In this document: piece after piece, positions 1 through 7,334 of the stretch
Numbering within the stretch: position 1 is the first letter of the stretch
Layout: each line of letters opens with the position of its first letter
Assembly (NCBI GenBank): GCA_035627675.1
Contig: DASPLH010000010.1
Location: 1-17,249 of the forward strand
DNA: 17,249 nucleotides
Reading direction: 5' to 3'
Source of the DNA: DASPLH01 sp035627675
Lineage (GTDB): Bacteria; Acidobacteriota; Terriglobia; Terriglobales; Acidobacteriaceae
The notes under the pieces: generated by a model
The model's input: only the letters and a program-made list of their open reading frames with translations
Told to the model about the DNA's origin: nothing
The model's database searches: none
Program-made: the position numbers and the translations under genes

Positions 1-144
1 GAACGCGTGCGCTATGAACCTTCTGCCGTCTCGTCCAGCCAGTGCCAATTGTTGCGCGTTGATCCGGACTTTCAGCACGCCGTCGGCAAGTACCCGGACC
101 GACCACACGCTTTTACGCAGTAGGTTCGATCCGGACCAAAGATG
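1..144. other. Left-edge segment, possible 3' end of a gene cut by the window
   Basis: On the plus strand one frame is open from base 1 to a TAG at 121-123 (40 codons, about 70% G/C third positions). The antisense frame in the same register is also open towards the left edge. Neither translation resembles a family I recognise, and the stretch is too short to decide by codon use. It may be the tail of a plus-strand gene convergent with aceA, or simply non-coding. Confidence 0.2.
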
Positions 145-166
145 AAAACCCGTGCCGAGGCACGGG
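145..166 (-). terminator. Intrinsic terminator of the aceB-aceA transcript
   Basis: Read on the minus strand, CCCGTGCC and GGCACGGG pair around a tight CTCG loop and run straight into TTTT (plus-strand AAAA at 145-148). It lies 23 bp beyond the aceA stop codon. On the plus strand the hairpin is followed by CTATTTG, so termination in that direction would be weaker. Confidence 0.75.
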
Positions 167-188
167 CTATTTGTCGTCGAACAGCGAC

Positions 189-1628
189 TCACGCAACGCC
201 GGTCTTCGGAGGCGGAGCAGCCGGATCGTCTGTGCCTAACAGTTGCGAGGCGTCCACCACGTCGTTGATTACGGGGCAGTCGCCCAGGATGGGCGCGCAT
301 CCGGGATCGGTCGCGGCCTCCTTCTCGCGCTCGTCAAAGCCATCGGCAGTAAACTGCTCTTCCTCCGTGGACCCGGCGAGGGCTGTCACGCTCGACACTC
401 CGCCAGCAATCACCTGCGTGACATCGTCGAAGTATCCCGTGCCGACGAACTGCTGGTGCTTTACGGCGCGATATCCGTAGTGGTGTTCGCGGCTGAATTC
501 CTTCTCCTGAAGCCGCGCATACGCCGTCATCCCCGAGTCCCTGTATCCACGAGCCAGTTCGAAGATCGACAGGTTCAGCGCGTGGAAGCCCGCCAGGGTG
601 ATGAACTGGAACTTGTACCCCATCGCTCCCAACTCGCGCTGAAACTTGGCGATGGTCGCATCGTCCAGCTTCTTCTTCCAGTTGAACGACGGCGAGCAGT
701 TGTACGCCAGCTTCTTGCCTGGGAACCTGGCGTGCACCGCATCGGCGAACCGCCGCGCTTCCTCGAGGCTCGGCTCGCTGGTCTCGCACCAGATCATGTC
801 CGCGTAGGGAGCGTAGGCGATGCCGCGAGCGATTGCCGTCTCCAGTCCGCTCCTGATGCGGTAGAAACCTTCCGCCGTGCGCGGCTCTCCGGTCAAGAAC
901 TCACGGTCGCGCTCGTCGCAGTCGCTGGTGATCAGCTTTGCGCCGTTCGCGTCGGTGCGGGCGATCAGGATGGTCGGCACGCCGCAGACATCGGCCGCCA
1001 GTCGCGCTGCGACCAGCTTCTGGATGGCCTCCTGCGTTCCGACCAGCACCTTGCCGCCCATGTGACCGCACTTTTTCGCCGACGATAGCTGGTCTTCGAA
1101 GTGGACGCCTGCCGCGCCGGCTTCGATCATGCCCTTCATCAATTCGAAGGCGTTCAGCGTTCCGCCGAAACCCGCCTCGGCATCGGCCACCAGCGGCACC
1201 ACCCAGTTGACGCCGTTCCTGCCCTCCTGGCGCCAGATCTGGTCCGCGCGCAACAGCGCGTTGTTGATGCGCTTCACCATCGCCGGAACGCTATCGCTCG
1301 GATAGAGACTCTGGTCGGGATAGACCTGTCCCGCGGTGTTGGCGTCGCCGGCGACCTGCCAGCCGCTCACATAAATGGCCTGGAGCCCCGCCTGCACCAT
1401 CTGGATCGCCATGTTGCCGGTCAGCGCCCCCAGGGCCGCCACGTACGGTTCACGATCCATCAATTCCCAGAGGCGCTCGGCGCCCATGCGCGCCAACGTG
1501 TGCTCGATGCGCACGGTGCCACGCAGACGATCGACGTCTTCCGCCGAGTACGGACGCTCAATGCCGCTCCAACGCGGATCGGTCTTCCACGTCGTGGTGA
1601 TGTCAAACGGTTGGTTGTTTGCAGTCAC
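189..1628 (-). CDS. aceA: Isocitrate lyase
   Basis: Cleaves isocitrate to succinate and glyoxylate in the cytoplasm, the first glyoxylate-shunt step, allowing growth on acetate or fatty acids. The family signature KKCGHMGG is at residues 185-192, with catalytic Cys187. The N-terminal WK..PRW and SGW..A regions, the NWVVPLVADAEAGFGG segment, the HFEDQ motif and a TGYFDDVTQVI-type C-terminal block are all present. I chose the GTG at 1628 (479 aa) because a purine-rich GGGAAGACGA precedes it. The longer frame from 1706 adds 26 residues unlike the family. Compared with the roughly 430-residue E. coli enzyme there is an extra tail of about 53 residues (427-479) after the usual end near TEEEQF. It lies 123 bp downstream of aceB on the same strand, so cotranscription is likely, with its own ribosome site. 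Confidence 0.96.
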   Translation of the reverse strand: MTANNQPFDITTTWKTDPRWSGIERPYSAEDVDRLRGTVRIEHTLARMGAERLWELMDREPYVAALGALTGNMAIQMVQAGLQAIYVSGWQVAGDANTAGQVYPDQSLYPSDSVPAMVKRINNALLRADQIWRQEGRNGVNWVVPLVADAEAGFGGTLNAFELMKGMIEAGAAGVHFEDQLSSAKKCGHMGGKVLVGTQEAIQKLVAARLAADVCGVPTILIARTDANGAKLITSDCDERDREFLTGEPRTAEGFYRIRSGLETAIARGIAYAPYADMIWCETSEPSLEEARRFADAVHARFPGKKLAYNCSPSFNWKKKLDDATIAKFQRELGAMGYKFQFITLAGFHALNLSIFELARGYRDSGMTAYARLQEKEFSREHHYGYRAVKHQQFVGTGYFDDVTQVIAGGVSSVTALAGSTEEEQFTADGFDEREKEAATDPGCAPILGDCPVINDVVDASQLLGTDDPAAPPPKTGVA

Positions 1629-1751
1629 TGTCGTCTTCCCTTTCCTGTGATGATTTAGATTTGTCGATGTTGTCCCGTGTCGCCTGAGGCGCTGCAGGTG
1701 TCGCAACTGCCGCGGCGGCTTTGTTCGGCCTTTCCTCCGAAAGTCTCAAAA

Positions 1752-3332
1752 CTAAAACGGGTCGAACTCGCCGTTCCGCACCATCGCTTCCCCGATGCGC
1801 CGCGCTTCGCGGAACGTCTCCGGCGTACCCAGGTCCTTGCCCGGGTTGGCGATGAGTTTTTCCAACTCTTCGTCGAAGATGCGCGTCATCAACTCCGGCG
1901 TGTGTGGGACCGGCGTGCCTCCGGCGTCGACGACCGCCATCTTCCCGGAGTGGCGCAGCCTTTGCGCCAGCATCAGCCGGTAGATGCGGTCCGTCGCGAG
2001 GTCTTCCATGTAGCCGTCCAGCAGGCTCGCGCCCTTTCCGTTCAGCACGCCGTTGCGGTAACGAATCACCGTGCGGGCCGCGGCGTGCGTGCCGGCCAGC
2101 GTGCGCTGCCCGACGCTGGTTGGCGCGGGCCGCAGATCCGGATAGCGGTTGAAGTTTTCCCGCCGGCGTTGCAGTTGGTTGGGGACCGGGAACTGATCGA
2201 CCGCCACCTGGTTCTGGTCCGGATGCCCCGTCCAGGCGCCGTCGAAGCCCGAGTTCGATTCGTTGCGCTTGTCTTTCTCGAGCACGGCCAGCGCCCGCCC
2301 ATTCAGTTCCGGGTCTTCGCGGCTGGGATACAGGGCGGTCATGCCGCCGATCGCGAGACAGCCGTGCTTGTGGCAAAGCTCGGGGAGCAGTTCGCGCAGG
2401 TTCTGGAAGAAGCTGACATCGTGCGGAATGGTGTTGCGATCCGGCAGCACCCAATTCGGGTCCGGGAGGTTGTAGTGGATCAGCGACGCCATGTAGTCCC
2501 AGCGGCCGAGGTTCAGCCCGAGGATGTGGTCGCGCAGGTTGTAGAGGAACTCCTCCATCTGGAACGCCAGCCCGTGCGACTCCACCAGCGCCATGCACTT
2601 GATGTAGTCCTTCGGCCAGCTGCGCGCCTGCTGCACGGCCTTGAACAGCGCGTCCCAGAACAACGCTTCCTCGGCGCTCTCCGACTTCGGGATGTAAAAC
2701 GCCAGCGGATGCTTCATCCCCGCGGGATCGGCGCGGAACGCGATGTTCGCCACATCCCAGACGGAGGCCGACATCAGCTCTCTTCCGAACACTCCCGCCT
2801 GGTTCAGGTGCAGCCCGCGCACGCGAAGCCAGATCACGGTCTTGCTTTCGTTGATCGGTACTTCTCGATCCCTTTTCCTGTCGAAGTACGCCAGCTTGCC
2901 CCCAAGCGCGGCCATGATGTTCTCGACGCCGAGCTGCTGGTGACTCCACTCGTTCACCATCGAGTCTTCGAGGTCGAGCATGACGCCGGGAGCGCCGGAG
3001 TTCAGCATCTTCACCACGAGTTCCGCCTCGTCGGCCGGTCCCGTCATCTGGTTGCGCTGGTCCTCGACCCACTGCGGCAGCTCGATGCGCCACTCGCTGG
3101 TGGTCGCCGCCGAAGCCGGCAGATGCTGCGGCAGGCGTCCGCCGTGAGCGGCTTCCATCGCCTGTTTGCGCCTGGCGACGAGCTGCTGCTGCCAGGGAGT
3201 GAAGCGCCTGTGCAGAGGCTCCAGGAACTCGGCAAAACCCGCCGGAGTGTCCCGGCGCAGGTCAAAACCCTCGGGCGCGGAGTTCAACTTGAACCCGGCG
3301 GACGGAACGACATTCGAGCTGGTGACGGCCAT
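1752..3332 (-). CDS. aceB: Malate synthase A
   Basis: Condenses glyoxylate with acetyl-CoA to malate, the second glyoxylate-shunt step. The malate synthase signature is at residues 267-281 (RDHILGLNLGRWDYM), preceded by the MLDLEDS block (118-124) and an LRVRGLHL segment (169-176). Length (526 aa) fits the A-type family of about 530. I chose the ATG at 3332 because GAGGGA sits 5 nt upstream and the protein then begins like relatives. The same frame is open a further 300 nt upstream, but that stretch has no family similarity. It precedes aceA in the same direction; a linked aceB-aceA order is common in proteobacteria too. No adjacent iclR or aceK gene is visible. Confidence 0.96.
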   Translation of the reverse strand: MAVTSSNVVPSAGFKLNSAPEGFDLRRDTPAGFAEFLEPLHRRFTPWQQQLVARRKQAMEAAHGGRLPQHLPASAATTSEWRIELPQWVEDQRNQMTGPADEAELVVKMLNSGAPGVMLDLEDSMVNEWSHQQLGVENIMAALGGKLAYFDRKRDREVPINESKTVIWLRVRGLHLNQAGVFGRELMSASVWDVANIAFRADPAGMKHPLAFYIPKSESAEEALFWDALFKAVQQARSWPKDYIKCMALVESHGLAFQMEEFLYNLRDHILGLNLGRWDYMASLIHYNLPDPNWVLPDRNTIPHDVSFFQNLRELLPELCHKHGCLAIGGMTALYPSREDPELNGRALAVLEKDKRNESNSGFDGAWTGHPDQNQVAVDQFPVPNQLQRRRENFNRYPDLRPAPTSVGQRTLAGTHAAARTVIRYRNGVLNGKGASLLDGYMEDLATDRIYRLMLAQRLRHSGKMAVVDAGGTPVPHTPELMTRIFDEELEKLIANPGKDLGTPETFREARRIGEAMVRNGEFDPF

Positions 3333-3831
3333 CAATCCCTCGATAACGGAATGCGACAGCCTCGCCAGGACCGGGGACAGAACGGCCCAGCGCGGCTTGC
3401 GCGATTTCCAAGACTCGTTGTGCAGACGTACGTATTGCGTTAAGACGGCGGATCCGGCGACTCGCAAGAGCGGCGCGAGAACCTCCGCACCCTCTACAGG
3501 CTGGCGCACCCATAGGCGGCGCTGGCTGAAACGCGGCGCTGGTTGACGCCCGGTTCCAATGGCGTGACTCTCTATGCCCCGGAGTCGAAGGGACTGCGAA
3601 GGACCGGGCGGGGCGGTGGTATTTCCGCACACGCCTCTGTGGGGAACTTAGAAGCGCAGAGCACCTCGGCGGTTGTAGTCGTCAAGACCGTGTCCGGCTC
3701 CAAAGTCCGGGTACGGTACTGCAACTCGGTGAGGCAAGGCAAGCGGATTTCGCGATGAGGGACGGCCGGCGTTCGCGATCGTTTGCTTGTGCTCGGGCCA
3801 ACTCCGGGTCGGCCGCTCGCATAGCAAAGGT
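3333..3831. other. 499-bp divergent intergenic region between aceB and the DUF2243 gene
   Basis: Open frames exist on both strands, including a 100-codon upstream extension of aceB, but none looks like a protein family or has a convincing ribosome site. The region should hold the promoters of the divergent aceBA and DUF2243 transcripts. I see no clear -35/-10 pair, operator palindrome or RNA gene. Confidence 0.5.
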
Positions 3832-4287
3832 ATGCGGCTGACAGCAGGAATCGTGATCGGCATCGGGATGGGCGGATTCATCGACGGGATCGCGCTCCAC
3901 CAGATCGCGCAATGGCACAACATGGGCTCCGCCGTGCTTCCGCCCGTGACAATGGAAGCCATGAAGACCAATATGCTCTGGGATGGCCTGTTTCACGCCT
4001 TCACCTGGCTGGTGACTCTGGGCGGAGTGCTGTGGCTCTGGCAGGACGCTCGCACGCAGCGAACCGCTCCTCCCCTGCGCGTCTTCTGCGGAGAACTGCT
4101 GCTCGGCTGGGGAGTGTTCAACCTGGTCGAAGGCGTCATCGACCACCACCTGCTCGATCTTCACCACGTCCGCGACCTTCCCATACATGTACCGGCTTAC
4201 GACTGGATCTTTCTCGCCATCGGCGGCGTGATGCTGATCGCCATCGGCCGGGCGATGGCTCGGATGCCCAGGGTTGGCCCAAGATAG
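3832..4287 (+). CDS. DUF2243 family integral membrane protein
   Basis: A 151-residue protein with about four hydrophobic segments: an N-terminal helix with a GIGMGGFIDGIALHQIAQWH motif, one around LFHAFTWLVTLGGVLWLW, one around LLLGWGVFNLVEGVIDHHLL, and a C-terminal DWIFLAIGGVMLIAIG helix. The conserved GGF.DGI.LHQ..QWH, the N.VEG.IDHH..DLHHVRD block and the W..L..GG end are the DUF2243 pattern. The His/Asp-rich membrane motifs could bind metal, but function is unknown. The ATG at 3832 has AAAGG only one base upstream, so initiation is uncertain; a TTG in frame at 3787 is the alternative. It ends 121 bp before the helicase-loader start on the same strand. Confidence 0.85.
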   Translation: MRLTAGIVIGIGMGGFIDGIALHQIAQWHNMGSAVLPPVTMEAMKTNMLWDGLFHAFTWLVTLGGVLWLWQDARTQRTAPPLRVFCGELLLGWGVFNLVEGVIDHHLLDLHHVRDLPIHVPAYDWIFLAIGGVMLIAIGRAMARMPRVGPR

Positions 4288-4312
4288 CGGCTCCCTCGGG
4301 CTGAACCGCAGC

Positions 4313-4351
4313 TTTCCCACAGCTTTTGCCGGTTTCCACACGTTCTCCACA
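4313..4351 (+). promoter_or_regulatory. Cluster of three DnaA-box-like 9-mers
   Basis: TTTCCCACA (4313-4321), GTTTCCACA (4332-4340) and TTCTCCACA (4343-4351) match the DnaA box TTATCCACA at 7, 7 and 8 of 9 positions. All three are in the same orientation within 39 bp, just upstream of the helicase-loader start. The matches are imperfect and untested. Confidence 0.3.
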
Positions 4352-4408
4352 CCGGGCACCAAGGCGGTTCTTGCAGAGCCGCAAAGGTTGGCGCAGACTT
4401 TCAGCTAT

Positions 4409-5224
4409 ATGCCTGCCGACCAGACCCAACCGGCCCTCGATCCCGCCTCGAACGCCTGTCCTGATTGCAGCGGGACCGGATGGAAGATGGTTGACGTGGT
4501 GGACCAGTTCGGCCGCCCGTCGCAGCGCGCAACCAAGTGCGACTGCCAGCGGCGCATCCACTGTGAACGGCTGCTGCAGCAGGCCCGCATTCCCAAGCGC
4601 TACCAGCACTGCGATTTTGAAGGCTTCGAGCACGAAGGCACCTTCCGCTCGCTTGGCTCGGCATACCTTGCGGCGCGGCGCTTCGTCGAGGAGTACCCGG
4701 TAGAAACCGCCGGGCTGCTGCTGATCGGCCCCATCGGCGTCGGCAAGACCCACCTGGCCGTAGGCATCGTCCGCGAACTCATGGTGCAGAAGAGCGTTCC
4801 GTGCCTCTTCTACGACTATCGCGAACTTCTGAAGGAAATCCAGAACTCCTACAACGCAAGCGTGCAGACCACCGAGATGGACGTGCTGCGTCCGGTCTTC
4901 GAGACCGAGGTGCTGGTGCTCGACGAACTGGGCGCGGTGAAACCGACCGAGTGGGTCTGGGACACCGTTTCGCACATCCTGAACACGCGCTACAACGACA
5001 AGCGAACCACGATCATCACCACCAACTACCCGGACCTGCCTCCCGCCGGAGTCGAGGGTAATCGCAGCGCGAATTACTCTCCCGCCAGCCGCGCCACTCG
5101 CGAAGAGACGCTGGGCGACCGGATCGGCGAGCGTATGCGCTCACGCCTGCACGAAATGTGCCGCATCGTGCGGGTCGAGGGCGAAGACTTCCGCATGAAG
5201 TACAAGAGCGCCAGCTACCGCTAA
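4409..5224 (+). CDS. DnaC/IstB-like AAA+ ATPase, probable replicative helicase loader
   Basis: A 271-residue protein with an N-terminal zinc-ribbon-like Cys set (C17-x2-C20 and C44-x-C46) followed by an AAA+ core. The core has Walker A GPIGVGKT (107-114), Walker B VLVLDEL (168-174), sensor-1 TTNY (204-207) and an Arg-finger-like GDRIGERMRSRL region (236-247). This layout is that of DnaC/DnaI-type loaders, which place the DnaB helicase on DNA. IstB proteins of IS21 share the ATPase, but no istA or IS ends are nearby and the zinc-ribbon fits loaders better. I chose the ATG at 4409. The frame is open from a TTG at 4274, but those residues look non-family and overlap the preceding gene. No clean Shine-Dalgarno is visible. 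Helicase loader is the likeliest role; substrate specificity is inference. Confidence 0.85.
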   Translation: MPADQTQPALDPASNACPDCSGTGWKMVDVVDQFGRPSQRATKCDCQRRIHCERLLQQARIPKRYQHCDFEGFEHEGTFRSLGSAYLAARRFVEEYPVETAGLLLIGPIGVGKTHLAVGIVRELMVQKSVPCLFYDYRELLKEIQNSYNASVQTTEMDVLRPVFETEVLVLDELGAVKPTEWVWDTVSHILNTRYNDKRTTIITTNYPDLPPAGVEGNRSANYSPASRATREETLGDRIGERMRSRLHEMCRIVRVEGEDFRMKYKSASYR

Positions 5225-5415
5225 GTCCGGCTCAGGCGCGGCAACCCCGGCCCCGGTTCCGCCAATCGAACAATTCAGAGATGTGGATACCTGCCTTCAT
5301 GGTAGTATTCCAGCCCTGCTATCGTTCGCGACCTGTGTAGCGGTTCTGTTTCGGTGTTTCGGATCGCCTGCCTCGCCGTGATTGACTCTGACCTTCAGCT
5401 CAAGCGAGGTATCGC

Positions 5416-5808
5416 GTGAAAAAGATTTACGTCGGAAACATCAGCTTCAACACTTCGGAAGATATTCTGCGTTCCACCTTCTCGCAGTACGGCACGGTGG
5501 AAACCGTGGACATGGTGCGTGACCGCGACACAGGACAGCCCCGCGGATTCGCATTCGTCGAGATGACCAACGACAGCGAAGCCCAGAGCGCGATTGACGC
5601 TCTTAACGGCCAGACGCTCGACGGACGTCCGTTGACCGTGAACGAAGCGCGCCCGAAAGCCGATCGCGCCGGCGGCGGCGGACGCGGCGGATTCGGCGGC
5701 GGTGGTGGCCGTGGCGGGTTCGGTGGCGGCGGCGGCCGTGGCGGCTACGGTGGCGGCGGCGGCGGCAACCGCGGCGGCGGCGGACGCGATCGCGGCCCGC
5801 GCTGGTAA
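5416..5808 (+). CDS. Glycine-rich RRM-domain RNA-binding protein
   Basis: A single RNA recognition motif spans residues 1-80, with RNP2 IYVGNI (4-9) and RNP1 RGFAFVEM (43-50), including the aromatic residues that stack on RNA. A Gly/Arg tail (85-130) follows, with 9-residue GGGGGRGGF/Y units, ending RDRGPRW. This is the architecture of bacterial and cyanobacterial Rbp proteins, which bind single-stranded RNA and are often cold-induced. The GTG at 5416 has GAGG about 7 nt upstream. A strong terminator follows directly, so it is likely monocistronic. The target RNAs are unknown. Confidence 0.93.
   Translation: MKKIYVGNISFNTSEDILRSTFSQYGTVETVDMVRDRDTGQPRGFAFVEMTNDSEAQSAIDALNGQTLDGRPLTVNEARPKADRAGGGGRGGFGGGGGRGGFGGGGGRGGYGGGGGGNRGGGGRDRGPRW
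5668..5748 (+). repeat. Three 27-bp coding repeats (RGG-type tail)
   Basis: Residues 85-93, 94-102 and 103-111 of the RRM protein are three copies of a (A/G)GGGGRGG(F/Y)-type nonamer, with silent G/C/T changes between copies. Such a tract is prone to copy-number change by slippage. Confidence 0.8.
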
Positions 5809-5834
5809 ACAGCACGCAAATCAGTTAGGACCAG

Positions 5835-5863
5835 AAGGCAGAGTGCATGGCATTCTGCCTTTT
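5835..5863 (+). terminator. Intrinsic terminator of the RRM gene
   Basis: AAGGCAGAGTGC and GCATTCTGCCTT form a 12-bp stem (one G-U pair) with a 3-nt loop, followed by TT and a T-rich stretch. It begins 27 bp after the stop codon. The T-tract is short, so efficiency is uncertain. Confidence 0.75.
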
Positions 5864-5886
5864 GCATTTGCAGTCGGGGTGCCCGC

Positions 5887-6014
5887 CAGCTTCCGGCTAC
5901 CAGCTACCAGCTTCCAGCAAAACGGTTGGGAGCACAGGTTCGCTTTACTGCCAATAGCCGACAGCTTGTTGGCTGGTAGCTGGTAGCTGGCAGCTAGTAG
6001 CTGCCAGCTAGCTG
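5887..6014. repeat. Inverted pair of 7-bp repeat arrays
   Basis: The left arm (5887-5921) has five heptamers of the CAGCTAC/CAGCTTC type. The right arm (5973-6014) has six of the CTGGTAG type, which is the reverse complement in rotation. The two arms can pair around about 50 bp. The array fills the space between the RRM terminator and the UvrC-like start. Confidence 0.8.
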
Positions 6015-6032
6015 CACTACACTTACCCCATC

Positions 6033-7247
6033 GTGCTGGCGCACAAAACAGAGTTTCGACCCAGGGAAGACCGGGAGTTCTTCGCCTCGCTTCCGGCTTC
6101 GACGGCCGTGTACACATTGCGCGGGGAAGATCCCGCGGCCCAACCGTACGTCGGCAAGACGTCGAACCTGCGCCGCCGCATGCAGCGGTTGCTGGCCGCG
6201 CCCGAAGGCGCAAGCAAGCGCCTCAACCTGCGCGACCGCGTGCGCTGGGTTGAGTATCAGACGGTCGGCGGAGACTTCGAGGCCGGACTGCTGCTCTACC
6301 GGGCGCTTCGCGCGGAGTTCCCCGCAACGTATGCGCAACGCCTGCGACTGCGCCCTGCGCCGCTCGTCAAGTTCATCCTCGACAACGCGTACCCAAGGCT
6401 CTCGGTCACCACGCGCATTGGTTCGCTTCGATCGCAGAACCGCTACTACGGCCCGTTTCCGACCCGGGCGGCGGCCGAGCAGTTCGCCGGCGACTCGCTC
6501 GATTTCTTCCTGCTTCGCCGCTGCACGGAAGACCTCGCGCCCGATCCCTCGCATCCCGGCTGCGTTTATTCGGAAATGAAAATGTGCATGGCGCCGTGCT
6601 TCCAGGGATGCACCGACGAGGCGTACGCAGCCGAAAGCGAGCGTGTGCAGCACTTCCTCGCGACCGGAGGCACTTCGCTGGTTCACGAGATCACGCGCGC
6701 GCGCGATGAGGCGAGCGAACGGCTCGAGTTCGAAGCCGCTGCCGCCGCGCACACCCGGCTCGAAAAGGTGAAGCACCTCGTGCAGCAGCTGCCGGAACTC
6801 GTGCGCCGGCTCGACCAGCTGAACGGAGTGATGGTGCAGCCGTCGCAGGACGCCGATTCGGTGACGCTGTTCAAGATCGAGGCCGGCATGATCTGCGCTC
6901 CCGTGCGACTGCCGGTGAACATCAAGGCCGTGCCGGGCGAGGCCCGGACTCCGCAATCGATGGAGGCGCGCATCACCGAAGCCCTGACCGCGGTGCCAGC
7001 TTGCGAGCCCCATTCTGCGGCGGAGTGGATGGAGAACCTCGCGATCCTCAAGCGCTGGTTCTACCGAACGTCCAAGATCGGCGAACTTTTCCTGGCGGAT
7101 GACAAAGGCGATCTGCCCATGCGCCGTGTCGTGCGCGGAGTCTCCCGGGTCTTCAAGGGCGAAGCCCCGAAAGGCGACCTGAGCGAAACCGCAGGCGAGT
7201 ACTGGCGCTTCCGCTACGGCGAGTTCGTGCACGGTGATGAAAGTTGA
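6033..7247 (+). CDS. UvrC-like GIY-YIG nuclease-domain protein without the C-terminal UvrC half
   Basis: A 404-residue protein aligned in design with the N-terminal half of UvrC. It has a GIY-YIG domain (about 22-105) with Tyr27, YVGK (39-42), the Arg-rich NLRRRM stretch and catalytic-type Glu83. A cysteine cluster C164-x12-C177-x7-C185-x3-C189 matches the UvrC spacing reported to bind an Fe-S cluster, and a UVR-like helical hairpin lies around 225-250. Full UvrC is about 600 residues; the RNase-H-like nuclease and HhH domains that make the 5' incision are absent. If active it would make only a 3'-type nick, as Cho does, but it is longer than Cho and has a different C-terminus. The GTG at 6033 has no Shine-Dalgarno. 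A TACACT at 6018-6023 could give a near-leaderless transcript, which is speculative. Confidence 0.85.
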   Translation: MLAHKTEFRPREDREFFASLPASTAVYTLRGEDPAAQPYVGKTSNLRRRMQRLLAAPEGASKRLNLRDRVRWVEYQTVGGDFEAGLLLYRALRAEFPATYAQRLRLRPAPLVKFILDNAYPRLSVTTRIGSLRSQNRYYGPFPTRAAAEQFAGDSLDFFLLRRCTEDLAPDPSHPGCVYSEMKMCMAPCFQGCTDEAYAAESERVQHFLATGGTSLVHEITRARDEASERLEFEAAAAAHTRLEKVKHLVQQLPELVRRLDQLNGVMVQPSQDADSVTLFKIEAGMICAPVRLPVNIKAVPGEARTPQSMEARITEALTAVPACEPHSAAEWMENLAILKRWFYRTSKIGELFLADDKGDLPMRRVVRGVSRVFKGEAPKGDLSETAGEYWRFRYGEFVHGDES

Positions 7248-7330
7248 CCACGGATTCTCACGGATAAACACGGATACATCGCAGGATCAATGACGCCTTA
7301 TCCGTGTCCTCCCGTGCCGATCCGCGGTTA
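7247..7330. repeat. Inverted repeat of CACGGAT arrays between convergent genes
   Basis: The left arm (7247-7276) has three CACGGAT units at about 10-bp spacing. The right arm (7299-7330) carries the imperfect reverse complement (TATCCGTG, CCCGTG, TCCGCGG). The pair encloses about 22 bp and fills nearly all of the 87 bp between the UvrC-like stop and the opposing gene's stop. It could serve both genes as a transcription end. Confidence 0.75.
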
Positions 7331-7334
7331 ATCC

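Noticed and set aside
3333..3632. 100-codon in-frame upstream extension of malate synthase
   Set aside because: The ATG at 3332 has a good GAGGGA site and gives the normal family length; the extension has no family features.
4409..5224. IstB of an IS21 element
   Set aside because: No istA, no terminal repeats, and the N-terminal zinc-ribbon cysteines fit a DnaC/DnaI-type loader.
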